From positions 1 to 64,000 of the forward strand of contig NZ_BOMS01000136.1 in assembly GCF_016862315.1 (NCBI RefSeq): a stretch of DNA of 64,000 nt. The letters are read 5' to 3'. The notes under the pieces were generated by a model. The model did no database searches. It saw only the letters and a list, made by a program, of their open reading frames with translations, and was not told where the DNA came from. Below, in pieces: positions 17,270 to 27,429 of this stretch. Every line of letters begins with the position of its first letter. The first letter of the stretch is position 1. The position numbers were made by a program, and so were the translations under genes. This DNA is from Actinoplanes palleronii. Its GTDB lineage: Bacteria > Actinomycetota > Actinomycetes > Mycobacteriales > Micromonosporaceae.

Positions 17270-19503
17270 CCGGCCGCCTCGATCGGATCAAGCGGGTCCG
17301 CCCGCCGGGTGCCCCGCGTGATCGTCGCGCCGCGGACTGGGTGCCCTACCTGCTCGTCGTGCTGGTCGCGGTGGCCAGCCTGATCGGGCTGACCATCCGC
17401 CCGACCGGCGAGACGAAGCGTGGCACCGCGGACTTCGTGGTGGTCGCCGCCGCGGCCGGTCTGCGCTGGGACGACCTCGACCCGCAGCGCACCCCGGCAC
17501 TCTGGGCGGAGGCCGGCAAGGGCTCGACCGGCTGGCTGTCGGTGCGCTCGGCGCACCAGGCGACCTGCCCGTCGGACGGCTGGCTGACGCTGGGCGCCGG
17601 CAACTACGCGGCCTGGGACACCCAGGCGGTGCACGGCAAGTGCCCGGCCGCCGTGCCGGAGGTGACCCGCCCGGACGCCATCGGCGCGAACGTGACCGCG
17701 CAGCGCGCCGTGGTGCGCACCAATCAGGACAAGCTGCCCTACGGTACGACCCCGGGCGCCCTGGCCGAGTCGGTCCGCTGCACGGTGGCGATCGGCGCGA
17801 ACGCGGCGATCGCGGCGGCCCGCCCGTTCGGCCGGGTCGACCAGTACGCCGAGACGCTGCCCGCCGACCCGAAGAAGCTGCTCTCCGAGTGCGTGCTGAG
17901 CTTCGTCGACCTGGGCACCATCACCGGTTCCGGCGCGGAACGGCAGGCCGCGGTCGCCGCCGCCGACGCCACCCTGGCCCGGATCCTCGCGGCCCGCCCG
18001 GACCGGTCGCTGATGCTGATCGCCGGGGTGGCCGACACCGAGAGCACCTCGCGGCTGCACATGGCGATCGCCGAGGGCGACGGCTGGGAGGGTGGCTGGC
18101 TCACCTCGGCCGGCACCGGCCGGGACGGCTACCTGCAACTGGTCGACCTGGCGCCGACCGTGCTGGCGGCGCTGAGCCGGTCCGCGCCGGAGAAGCTGTT
18201 CGCCGGGTACGCGGCGAGCGTCTCCACCGGCCGCCCGGCCGACGTGGCCACCGCGATGCAGGGGCGCAACGACGCGGACCAGCGGGCGATCGCCCAGCGG
18301 GGCGTGGCGTCGATCTTCTTCGCCGTGCTGGCCGGCATCGAGGTGCTGCTGTTCCTGGCGATCGTGCCGCTGCTGATGCGGGCCCGCCGGCACGCCGGTC
18401 CGGCCGCACCGCCCGGCCCGCCGGCGCGGCTGGTGGCGCTCGCCGAGGCGGCCCTGATCGCGGCCGCGCTGGCCATCCCGGCGGCGCTGGTCGCCGACGT
18501 GGCGCCGTGGTGGAGCAGTGCGCATCCGGCCTGGATGTTCGGTGGCGCGACGTTCGGGCTGATGCTGGCCGGCACCCTGGCGGTGCGGCTGACGCCGCGG
18601 TACCGGATGACGTTGTGGCCGATGGGCGCGGTGGCCGCGATCAGCGCCATCGTGATCGTGGTGGATCTGCTGACCGGGGCGCGGCTGCAGCTCAACGGCG
18701 TGGCCGGCTACTCGGCGACGCACGGGGTGCGCTACACCGGCCTGGGCGGTGTCGGCCTGGGCGTGTTCGTGGCCGGGCTGCTGCTGACCGCCGGCTCCGT
18801 CGCCCAGTACGTGGGCCGGACCTGGCGGCCGGTGGTGGTGGTGCTGCTCGGCGGGCTGGGTGTGGTGATGGTGGGCAGTCCGTACCTGGGCGCCGACCCG
18901 GTCGGCGCGATCGCGGTGACCGCCGGGGTGTGCGTGGCGGCCGCGATCAGCTCGGGGGGCTGGCTGACGTTCCCGCGGTTCGCCTGGTCGGCCGTCGCCG
19001 GGCTGGCGGTGACCGCCGGGTTCGCGGTGCTCGACCTGAACCGGGCGCCCCTGGAACAGGGCACCCTGGGCCGGTTCCTGTCCGCGCTGGGCAGCGGTAC
19101 GGCCGGCCCGGCCATGCAGCGCGCCGCCGCGGCGAACGGGCAGGCCCTGCTGGACAGCCCGCTGAGCCTGCTGGCCGTCGCCGGAGCGGTGATGCTGGCC
19201 TTCTGCCAGTTCTCCCCGTGGGGCGGCCTGAACCGGGTCTACGGGCTGCACCCGGCGGTCCGGGCGGCGATCTCCGGCACCGCGGTGGCGTCGATCACGG
19301 CCGGGATCCTCGGCGGCACCGCCCTCGGGGTGGCCGGCGCGGCGGCCGCGACAGCGGTTCCGGTGGCCGTTTTGACTGCTTTGCGGGTATTGCTGCATGC
19401 CGCGGATCGGACTACGCCACCCGGCGAGAGCGACGGTCCGGGCGGCCCGTTGTTGCGCAAAGCCGACGAGGGTGAACTGACAGTGACCGAATCGGCCGGC
19501 TGA
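17266..19503 (+). CDS. Large polytopic membrane protein with extracytoplasmic domain
   Basis: A 745-residue protein conserved beside pyrG in actinobacteria. One membrane helix (about 26-45) is followed by an outer domain of roughly 300 residues and then about ten further helices (345-700). The outer domain opens with DFVVVAAAAGLRWDDL, includes SVRSAHQATCPSDGWLTLGAGN, and ends with DLAPTVLAALSRSAPEKLFAG, a wording reminiscent of alkaline-phosphatase/phosphonoacetaldehyde-type folds, but I see no full metal-binding set. GTG overlaps the GT4 stop by 4 bp, so they are coupled. Topology and neighbours suggest transfer or modification of an envelope glycan outside the membrane; this is inference. 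Confidence 0.8.
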   Translation: MTGRLDRIKRVRPPGAPRDRRAADWVPYLLVVLVAVASLIGLTIRPTGETKRGTADFVVVAAAAGLRWDDLDPQRTPALWAEAGKGSTGWLSVRSAHQATCPSDGWLTLGAGNYAAWDTQAVHGKCPAAVPEVTRPDAIGANVTAQRAVVRTNQDKLPYGTTPGALAESVRCTVAIGANAAIAAARPFGRVDQYAETLPADPKKLLSECVLSFVDLGTITGSGAERQAAVAAADATLARILAARPDRSLMLIAGVADTESTSRLHMAIAEGDGWEGGWLTSAGTGRDGYLQLVDLAPTVLAALSRSAPEKLFAGYAASVSTGRPADVATAMQGRNDADQRAIAQRGVASIFFAVLAGIEVLLFLAIVPLLMRARRHAGPAAPPGPPARLVALAEAALIAAALAIPAALVADVAPWWSSAHPAWMFGGATFGLMLAGTLAVRLTPRYRMTLWPMGAVAAISAIVIVVDLLTGARLQLNGVAGYSATHGVRYTGLGGVGLGVFVAGLLLTAGSVAQYVGRTWRPVVVVLLGGLGVVMVGSPYLGADPVGAIAVTAGVCVAAAISSGGWLTFPRFAWSAVAGLAVTAGFAVLDLNRAPLEQGTLGRFLSALGSGTAGPAMQRAAAANGQALLDSPLSLLAVAGAVMLAFCQFSPWGGLNRVYGLHPAVRAAISGTAVASITAGILGGTALGVAGAAAATAVPVAVLTALRVLLHAADRTTPPGESDGPGGPLLRKADEGELTVTESAG

Positions 19504-19624
19504 CACGCGCGCCGACCAGCCCGAACGCCGCGCGCCCGGCAATCAGTGTTACGGTGAATTCCCGTGGATGGGCGCTGACGCCCGGTCTGCACGAACCGGA
19601 ATACGGCGACCACGGGAGCGGGCC

Positions 19625-21312
<1,688 letters not shown>

Positions 21313-21313
<1 letters not shown>

Positions 21314-21870
21314 TGGCGTTCGAGCACGAGACGGTCACCCGGACCGAGCGGTACCGGGGTCCGATCTTCGACGTGTTCACCGACGAGGTGACCATGTCGG
21401 ACGGCGGCACCGCCAAGCGCGACGTGGTGCGCAACCGCGGCGCGGTCGTCGTGGTGGCGCTCGACGAGGACGGCCGGGTGGTGCTGATCAAGCAGTACCG
21501 GCACCCGCTCGGCGCCAAGATCTGGGAGCTGCCGGCCGGGCTGCGCGACGTCGAGGACGAGGAGCCGGCGCTGACCGCGGCCCGCGAGCTGGCCGAGGAG
21601 GTGGACCTGGCGGCCGGCCGCTTCGACAAGCTGGTCGAGCTGCACACGTCGCCCGGGTTCAGCACCGAGCACGTCCTGATCTACCTGGCCCGGGACCTGA
21701 CCGAGGTCCCGGCGCCCGAACGGCACCGGCGCACCGAGGAGGAGGCCGACCTCGAGGTGGTCCGGGTCGACCTGGACGAGGCGGTCGCCATGGCGCTGCG
21801 TGGCGAGATCACGAATGCGGCCGCGGTGGCCGGGCTGCTCGCCGCGGCCCGGTTCCGCGACGCCGGCTGA
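21313..21870 (+). CDS. Nudix hydrolase, ADP-ribose pyrophosphatase
   Basis: A 185-residue Nudix enzyme of the ADP-ribose pyrophosphatase group, similar in wording to mycobacterial Rv1700, which also lies near pyrG-linked genes. The substrate-binding ELPAGL precedes the Nudix box, whose core is AARELAEEVDL; the two catalytic Glu of EE are present, but the Gly normally after EEx is Asp. The TSPGFSTEHVLIYLA segment is typical of the ADPRase subfamily. ATG uses the last base of the pyrG TGA, indicating coupling. It removes ADP-ribose by hydrolysis to AMP and ribose-5-phosphate. Confidence 0.88.
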
Positions 21871-21892
21871 GAAGCGACGCCGGCTGAAAGAC

Positions 21893-21919
21893 GCCGCCGG
21901 GCACCTCGTGCCCGGCGGC
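21893..21919. terminator. GC-rich hairpin between Nudix and HEAT genes
   Basis: A 12-bp perfect stem (21893-21904 and 21908-21919) with a 3-nt loop lies between the convergent Nudix and HEAT-repeat genes, 22 bp after the former. It may stop transcription from both sides. Confidence 0.75.
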
Positions 21920-21929
21920 GGCACTGTCT

Positions 21930-23732
21930 CTAAGAGCGATCCGCCTCTAAAGAGCGAAGGGCGGCCGCACAGGCCGCCTGCCACGCCTCGTCCTGCCGCA
22001 CCCCGTTGTTGCCGGCCGACGTCTTCCACTGGCGCAGCGGCGCGTCGACCGCGGCGCGCAGCACCGGGATCGCGGCCGCCGCGTCCGGGCCGATCTCGGC
22101 CAGGCAGGCCAGCGCCTTGCGCCCGCGCGGGTTGCACTCCAGGTGGGGCAGCAGCACCGGGACGACCGGTCCGGCATCCCCGGTGACCGCCCAGTACGCG
22201 ATCGCGGCCTCGGTCGGCTCCCAGTAGTCCTCCGAGCCGAACAGCGCGCGCAGCGCCCCGGCGAACTCGGCCCCGGCCGGTCCCAGGTCGCCGATCAGCG
22301 CCCGGGCGTCGGCACCGTGCGCGTCGGCGCGCAGCAGCTCGAGCGCGCCGGCCGGCTCGCCGGTGATCCGCCAGATCGCCCGGGCCGCCTGGAACCGGGT
22401 CCGGTGGTTGTCACCGGCCCGCAGCGCGGCCAGCTCGGGCAGCGCCGCCGCGGCGCCCGGCCCGAGGTCGCCGAGGACCTGGCAGACCGCGTCCGGGTGG
22501 GTGGCCGCCTGCCGCCGCAGCACCGGGATCAGCTCGCCGGCCGGGGTGCCGGCCCGCCCCGCCGCCTCGATCAGCGAGCTCCGCCGGTGGCCCGGCGGGG
22601 TGGCCTCGATCGCCGCGGCGAGCACGCCGCGGCAGGCGACCGCCCACGGGCCGAGCTCCTTGAGGGCGTCGCCCAGCCGGTCGAGGCGTCCGGCCGCGAT
22701 GATCTGCGCGAGGTGGGCGTCGGCGCGCGGGTCGTGCAGGGCGCAGAGCGCGGTCAGCAGGCCGGTGTACTCGTCGCTGGGTAGCGCCGCCCACAGCCGG
22801 TCGGCGATCGCGGCGGTGGCCGAGCCGGCCGCCGCCACGTGCTGCCGGGCCCAGTACCTGACCTTGCCGGCCGGGTCGTCGAGGGCGTCGGCGAGCGGCC
22901 CGGTCAGCAGCGCCGCCGCCGGTCGCCAGAGCAGCAGCGGCTCGTCGGCGGCGTACGCGGCGGCCTCCCGGACCGCTTCCACCGGGTGCCGCAGCCAGCC
23001 GGTGACCAGCCGGACCTGCAGCTCCCAGCGGGGCCGCAGCCGGCGCAGCACCCAGACCAGCGCGTCGTCGTAGTCGGCTCCGGCCAGCTGCTCGATCAGC
23101 TCCAGCGCGTCCGGCGCGTCCCGTTCCAGGATCTGCACCACCGGGCCGGGCAGCGGCGTCGCGGTGTCCGCCGCGGACAGCACCAGCGCGGCCGCGAGCC
23201 GGACCAGCGGCGCGGGGTCGGCCAGCCGGTCGTCGGCGGTGTCACCGCGGCTGCCGAGGGCCATCACGGCGGCGGCACGCACCCGGTCGGCGCGGTCGGC
23301 GACCGAGGCCGTGCGCAGCGCCGCGGACGCGCCGCCGGCGACCGCCGGGCCGAGCGCGCCGATCAGGGTGGCGGCGGCGGCGCGCACCTCGTCGTCCGGG
23401 TGCGCGGCGAGCAGCCGCAGGTAGCTGGGCAGGCCGACGGTGACCGCGGTCCGGGCGGCGGCCGTCAGGTGCTGCCCGCGGGGGGAGCTGGCGCTCGCGA
23501 TGTCGGTCAGCAGCACCAGCAGGCTCTGCGGGTCAGCGGCCGGAGCGTCCAGGATCCGGATCAGGAACGGCACCGACGACGCCGTCGCTTCGCCGAGCGT
23601 GCCCTGGTCGCACAGCTCGCCGAAGAGGTCGTCGAACGCGGCGGAGTCACCCGCGGCGACCGACCGGAGCAGGTCCGGGACGTTCTCCGCGGTCAGTGCC
23701 GCCCAGTCCACCAATGCAAGATCGTTCAACAC
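21930..23732 (-). CDS. HEAT-repeat protein
   Basis: A 600-residue all-helical protein made of degenerate HEAT/armadillo-type repeats. Telltale helices include AHPDDEVRAAAATLIGALG, ADRVRAAAVMALGSRG, LADPAPLVRLAAALVLSAA and HPVEAVREAAAYAADEP; the pattern continues to the C-terminus. No membrane, signal or catalytic motif is seen. Such proteins act as scaffolds or bind extended partners. The start is uncertain: GTG at 23732 reads into LNDLALVDWAALT, but no strong ribosome-binding site precedes it, and the first 30 bp are duplicated just upstream (see repeat). The accessory block between nudix and ald begins with this gene. Confidence 0.78.
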   Translation of the reverse strand: MLNDLALVDWAALTAENVPDLLRSVAAGDSAAFDDLFGELCDQGTLGEATASSVPFLIRILDAPAADPQSLLVLLTDIASASSPRGQHLTAAARTAVTVGLPSYLRLLAAHPDDEVRAAAATLIGALGPAVAGGASAALRTASVADRADRVRAAAVMALGSRGDTADDRLADPAPLVRLAAALVLSAADTATPLPGPVVQILERDAPDALELIEQLAGADYDDALVWVLRRLRPRWELQVRLVTGWLRHPVEAVREAAAYAADEPLLLWRPAAALLTGPLADALDDPAGKVRYWARQHVAAAGSATAAIADRLWAALPSDEYTGLLTALCALHDPRADAHLAQIIAAGRLDRLGDALKELGPWAVACRGVLAAAIEATPPGHRRSSLIEAAGRAGTPAGELIPVLRRQAATHPDAVCQVLGDLGPGAAAALPELAALRAGDNHRTRFQAARAIWRITGEPAGALELLRADAHGADARALIGDLGPAGAEFAGALRALFGSEDYWEPTEAAIAYWAVTGDAGPVVPVLLPHLECNPRGRKALACLAEIGPDAAAAIPVLRAAVDAPLRQWKTSAGNNGVRQDEAWQAACAAALRSLEADRS

Positions 23733-23775
23733 AGGAAAGGGTCCACCAAAGCAAGATCGTTCAGCACAGGAACGA
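23706..23775. repeat. 35-bp direct repeat over the start of the HEAT gene
   Basis: Two adjacent 35-bp copies (23706-23740, 23741-23775) differ at only a few positions. Both begin GTCCACCAA and contain GCAAGATCGTTC. The first copy covers the start codon and first nine codons of the HEAT gene; the second lies just upstream. Confidence 0.85.
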
Positions 23776-23880
23776 AAGTACAGGGGACCCGCGGCCGGTA
23801 CACGAATCCACGGGGCCGGGCGGTCCCCCATCTGGTGATATTTGGCGCAACGTGGTAGCCATTGATCCGTTGGGCGCTTG

Positions 23881-25149
23881 ATGGTCCGATGTATCACGAT
23901 GATCGATATGCGGGGTGTCCTCGGAAAGATCCTGCCGGCGCCCGGACTGCCCCGGATGCTCGCTGCCCAGAACGCGCTGTGGGGTGTCGGCACCGGCACG
24001 TTCCTGGCCGGCAGCGTGGTCTTCTACAGCCTCTACGTCGGGCTCACCCCGGTGCAGATCGGTATCGGTCTCTCCTGCGCCGGGTTCGCCGCGCTGGTCG
24101 GGTCGTTGCCGCTCGGGCACCTGACCGACCGGATCGGCGGGCGGCGGGCCTGGACGATCGGCGCGCTGGTGCGGGCGGCGGCGTTCGCGGCGTACCCGCT
24201 GGGCCGGGAGTTCTGGGTGTTCGTGCTGCTGATGTGCGTTCAGACGGCCGCGGAGACTTTGTCGACCAGCGGCCGGGTGGTCTACACCGCCGCCGCGGTG
24301 CCGGCGCGGGACCGGGTCCGGGTGATGGCGTTCAGCCGGGCGTACCTGAACGTGGGCTGGACCGTCGGTGCCGGGCTCGGCGCCGGTGCGCTGGCCCTCG
24401 ACTCCCGTCCGGGCCTGCTGTGGCTGGTCTTCGTCGCGGCGGGCGCCTCCGCGGTCAACGGCTGGTACGTCACCCGGCTGCCCGCGGTGCGGAGTGCGGC
24501 GGACGGCCCACGCCCGAGCCCGTGGGGGGTGCTGCGCGACCTGCCGTACACCGCGGGTTCGACCGTGTTCGGGGTGCTCTGGCTGCACATGTTCGCGTGG
24601 AACGACGTGCTGCAGCTCTGGGTGATCACCCGTACCGACGTGCCGAAGCCGGTGCTCGGCGGCCTGGTCGCGCTGAACACCGTGCTGGCCGTGGTTTTCC
24701 AGGTCCGGGCCACCCGGGGCGCCGACTCGCTGCCCGGTGTGGTGCGGCTGACCCGGGCCGCGGCGGTGAGCGCCGCGCTGGCCTGCCCGGTCGCCGCGGC
24801 CACCGGGATGACCCACGGCTGGCTCACCGTGGTGCTGCTGTTCGTGGCCGTCGCCCTGTTCACCGGCACCGAGTTGTGGATCTCCGCGGGGCAGTGGTTC
24901 GTGCAGGCCGAGATCCCGCCGCCGGCCCAGCGTGGCCTCTATGTCGGACTGGACAAGTCGGTGCAGGGCGTGACCCGGCTGGCCGGTCCGGCGGGCCTGA
25001 CGTTCCTGGTGATCGAGACCGGTGGGTGGGGCTGGTGGGTGCTCACCGGGATCTTCGCCGCGTGCGGGTTCGCGGTCGGCCCGGTGATGGCGTGGATCGA
25101 GCGCACCCCGCGTACCGCCGCGCTGCAGGCCCGCAGCAGCGCTGTCTGA
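23881..25149 (+). CDS. MFS transporter
   Basis: A 422-residue major facilitator with about 12 hydrophobic segments. The loop 2-3 signature is GHLTDRIGGRRAW (about 80-92), which places it in the MFS drug/solute exporter class. The second half repeats the pattern less clearly. Divergent from the HEAT gene, with 148 bp between them. Several in-frame ATGs (23881, 23899, 23908) exist within 30 bp and none has a good ribosome-binding site, so the first residues are uncertain. Substrate unknown. Confidence 0.82.
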   Translation: MVRCITMIDMRGVLGKILPAPGLPRMLAAQNALWGVGTGTFLAGSVVFYSLYVGLTPVQIGIGLSCAGFAALVGSLPLGHLTDRIGGRRAWTIGALVRAAAFAAYPLGREFWVFVLLMCVQTAAETLSTSGRVVYTAAAVPARDRVRVMAFSRAYLNVGWTVGAGLGAGALALDSRPGLLWLVFVAAGASAVNGWYVTRLPAVRSAADGPRPSPWGVLRDLPYTAGSTVFGVLWLHMFAWNDVLQLWVITRTDVPKPVLGGLVALNTVLAVVFQVRATRGADSLPGVVRLTRAAAVSAALACPVAAATGMTHGWLTVVLLFVAVALFTGTELWISAGQWFVQAEIPPPAQRGLYVGLDKSVQGVTRLAGPAGLTFLVIETGGWGWWVLTGIFAACGFAVGPVMAWIERTPRTAALQARSSAV

Positions 25150-25155
25150 CAGCGG

Positions 25156-25644
25156 TCAGTCCGCGCGCGGCACCACGGTCCACTCCGGGACCAGCGCGAA
25201 CACATCGTCACCAGGTCCGCTCGGGTCCGGGTCCGTGCTTTGCCAGACGAGGCGGTCGTCCGAGGTCGACTGCTCATTTCGTACGAAATAAGCAGTGTGG
25301 TGGTGGGCTGGACCGTGCGCGAACCGCACCACCTCGGCCGCGGCGAACGCCTCCGGAATCGACCGGCCGACCGAGCGCGCGTCGTCGCACAGGCGCACCT
25401 CGATGCCGTGATAGCTGCCCGCCTGACCGGCCGCGATCCGGTCGTGCCCGGCGGCCATGAACGCGCCGTAATCGGCCCGGTCGCGCCAGCAGCCCAGGAG
25501 GTGCGCCCGGCCCGGAACCCGCGTGCTCCAGCCGCCGGCCTGCCCCAGAAAGCCCGGCCACCGTCGCAGCGAGCCCCAGCCGGACTGCCCGGCGGTGAAC
25601 CGCGCCGCGTCGCCGACCTCGCAGATCACCCACTTGAGCAGCAC
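25156..25644 (-). CDS. DUF4937/YdbC-like dimeric alpha-beta barrel protein
   Basis: A 162-residue protein. Its first 95 residues match the pattern of the YdbC/DUF4937 family, related to antibiotic monooxygenase-type ferredoxin folds: MLLKWVICEV, then FLGQAGGWS, then CWRDRADYGAFMAAGHDRI. The C-terminal part (96-162) has a HGPAHHHTAYF segment and several Trp, and is not recognised. GTG at 25644 gives the expected family N-terminus. It converges on the MFS gene with only 6 bp between stops. No enzyme activity can be assigned. Confidence 0.65.
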   Translation of the reverse strand: MLLKWVICEVGDAARFTAGQSGWGSLRRWPGFLGQAGGWSTRVPGRAHLLGCWRDRADYGAFMAAGHDRIAAGQAGSYHGIEVRLCDDARSVGRSIPEAFAAAEVVRFAHGPAHHHTAYFVRNEQSTSDDRLVWQSTDPDPSGPGDDVFALVPEWTVVPRAD

Positions 25645-25706
25645 GGCAGCAATTCTGTCGGACCCCGGTAGTAGCGTGACGACGCCCCGAAAGTGGAGGA
25701 GGGATC

Positions 25707-26123
25707 GTGAGTTTCCCGAAGCTGCAATCGATCGTGCTGGACACTCCGGACGCGCGTGGCCTGGCCGAGTTCTATCGCCAGTTGCTCGGGCTGACATATC
25801 GCCCCGGCGACGAGCCGCCGGCCGCCGGTGAGCCCGACGTGAACGGCGCCGACTGGCTGGTCCTGACCGGTGACGGCGGTGTCCGGCTGGCGTTCCAGCA
25901 GGAGCCGAAGCTGAAACCGACCACCTGGCCCGACCCGGAGGTGCCGCAGCAACTGCACCTGGACACCACGGTGCCCTCGGTCGAGGAGCTGGACCGGCAG
26001 CACGAGCGGGCGCTGAGCCTCGGCGCGACCCTGCGCTCCGACCGCAGCCACGACCCGGAGGAGCCGCTGCGGGTTTATGCCGACCCGGCCGGTCACACGT
26101 TCTGCATCTTCGTCGCGTCGTAG
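25707..26123 (+). CDS. VOC-family glyoxalase-like protein
   Basis: A 138-residue protein with the paired beta-alpha-beta-beta-beta modules of the vicinal oxygen chelate superfamily. Visible marks are the N-terminal LQSIVLDTPDARGLAEFYRQ and the C-terminal YADPAGHTFCIFV. It resembles the glyoxalase-like (Glyoxalase_6) subgroup, mostly of unknown substrate and sometimes linked to thiol or antibiotic resistance. GTG has a GGAGGAGGG site. Its last 31 bp overlap the end of the convergent HxlR regulator gene. Confidence 0.82.
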   Translation: MSFPKLQSIVLDTPDARGLAEFYRQLLGLTYRPGDEPPAAGEPDVNGADWLVLTGDGGVRLAFQQEPKLKPTTWPDPEVPQQLHLDTTVPSVEELDRQHERALSLGATLRSDRSHDPEEPLRVYADPAGHTFCIFVAS

Positions 26124-26458
26124 GCGTCGCGCGCCTTGGCCACCTCGTCCAGGTGGTCACCGGCCCACGTGGCCAGCTGGGCGAAGACCGGGCTGAGGCT
26201 GCGGCCGAGGTCGCTGATCTCGTACTCCACCCGGGGCGGCACCTCGGCGTACCAGGTGCGGGTGAGCAGGCCGTCGCGTTCCATCCGGCGCAGCCGCTCG
26301 GTGAGCACCTTCGGCGTGATCGAGGGCAGCCGGCGCTGCAACTCGACGAAGCGCTGCCGGCCGTGCTCGTGCAGCGCCCAGAGGATCGGCGTGGTCCACC
26401 GGCTGAAGACGATGTCGACGGCCGGCGCGATCGGGCAGGCCTGTTCCGGATCCGTCAC
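26093..26458 (-). CDS. HxlR-family transcriptional regulator
   Basis: A 121-residue winged-helix regulator. The HxlR pattern is clear: CPIAPAVDIVFSRWTTPILWAL at the N-terminus (here with Cys10, the redox- or ligand-sensing position in many members), LPSITPKVLTERLRRMERDGLL as the recognition helix region, and VEYEISDLGRSL in the wing. The chosen GTG has GAGGAG 8 bp before it; an upstream GTG at 26473 lacks this. It is divergent from the NAD(P)-binding reductase gene and probably controls it through the palindromic spacer. Confidence 0.88.
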   Translation of the reverse strand: MTDPEQACPIAPAVDIVFSRWTTPILWALHEHGRQRFVELQRRLPSITPKVLTERLRRMERDGLLTRTWYAEVPPRVEYEISDLGRSLSPVFAQLATWAGDHLDEVAKARDAYDATKMQNV

Positions 26459-26483
26459 GGTGGCACTCCTCACAAGCGGGTCA

Positions 26484-26516
26484 CTTTCCTCTAGGTACCT
26501 ACTGTCTTCAGGAAAC
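26484..26516. promoter_or_regulatory. Candidate HxlR operator
   Basis: The divergent HxlR/reductase spacer holds a perfect 10-bp palindrome TAGGTACCTA (26492-26501) inside a wider inverted repeat TTTCCT (26485-26490) and AGGAAA (26510-26515). It is more AT-rich than its surroundings and fits a dimeric regulator site. Confidence 0.5.
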
Positions 26517-26561
26517 TAGCGTCTCCCCGAGCGGTCCGGAAGGGACCCGGAGGGAGACGAC

Positions 26562-27398
26562 ATGTACGTGGTGACGGGTGCGACCGGCAACGTCGGACGG
26601 CCGCTGGTGGCGGCACTGGCCGCGGCGGGCGCCGCGGTGCGGGCGGTGTCGCGCACCGATCCCGGGCGGGAGCTGCCCGGGGCGCGACATCACCGGGCCG
26701 ACCTGGCCGACCCGGCGAGCCTGCGCCCGGTGGTGGCCGGCGCCGAGGCGTTCTTCCTGCTGGTCGCGGGGGCCGGCGCGCACCTGGACGGCCCGGCGAT
26801 CCTGGACGTGGTGCGGGCCGGCGGGGTGCGCCGGGTGGTGCTGCTCTCCTCGCAGGCGGCCGGCACCCGGCCGGACGCGGCGTCGCACGCCCCGCGGCGC
26901 GCGCTGGAGCAGACCGTGCGGGATTCCGGCCTGGGCTGGACGGTGCTGCGGCCCGGCGGGTTCATGTCCAACACGTTCGCCTGGGCGGAGCCGGTGCGGG
27001 TGCGGCGCGCGGTGGCGGCGCCGTTCGGTGACGTCGGCCTGCCGCTCGTCGACCCGGCGGACATCGCCGCGGTGGCCGCGGTGGCGCTGCGTGACCCGGC
27101 CCACGCCGGCCGCGTCTACGAGCTGACCGGCCCCGAGCCGAGCACGCCCCGGCAGCGGGCGGCCCGGATCGCGGCGGCGCTCGGCGAGCCGGTGCGCTTC
27201 ACCGAGCAGACCCGCGCGCAGGCCCGGGAGCAGCTGCTGGCGTTCATGCCGCCGCCGGTGGTCGACGGCACGCTGGACATCATCGGCACGCCCACCCCGG
27301 CCGAGCAGAGGGTCAGCCCGGACGTCGCGCGGGTGCTGGGCCGGCCGGCCGGCGGCTTCGACGGCTGGCTGGAACGCAATCTGGCCGCATTCCGGTAG
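26562..27398 (+). CDS. NmrA-like NAD(P)-binding reductase (atypical SDR)
   Basis: A 278-residue atypical short-chain dehydrogenase. The dinucleotide-binding motif TGATGNVGRPL is at about 5-15, followed by RAVSRTDP that favours NADPH. The central HAPRRALEQTVRDSGLGWTVLRPGGFMSN stretch, including LRPGGF, is typical of NmrA/QOR2-like proteins. The ATG has GGAGGG upstream. Divergent from the HxlR regulator, a common pair in which quinone or electrophile stress induces the reductase; that induction is inferred. Confidence 0.85.
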   Translation: MYVVTGATGNVGRPLVAALAAAGAAVRAVSRTDPGRELPGARHHRADLADPASLRPVVAGAEAFFLLVAGAGAHLDGPAILDVVRAGGVRRVVLLSSQAAGTRPDAASHAPRRALEQTVRDSGLGWTVLRPGGFMSNTFAWAEPVRVRRAVAAPFGDVGLPLVDPADIAAVAAVALRDPAHAGRVYELTGPEPSTPRQRAARIAAALGEPVRFTEQTRAQAREQLLAFMPPPVVDGTLDIIGTPTPAEQRVSPDVARVLGRPAGGFDGWLERNLAAFR

Positions 27399-27416
27399 CC
27401 GGGCGGTTCCGCACGG

Positions 27417-27429
27417 TAACTTGTCCATC
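27417..27429 (+). promoter_or_regulatory. Putative -10 box for a leaderless transcript
   Basis: TAACTT (27417-27422) lies 7 bp upstream of the GTG at 27430, which has no Shine-Dalgarno. Confidence 0.4.
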
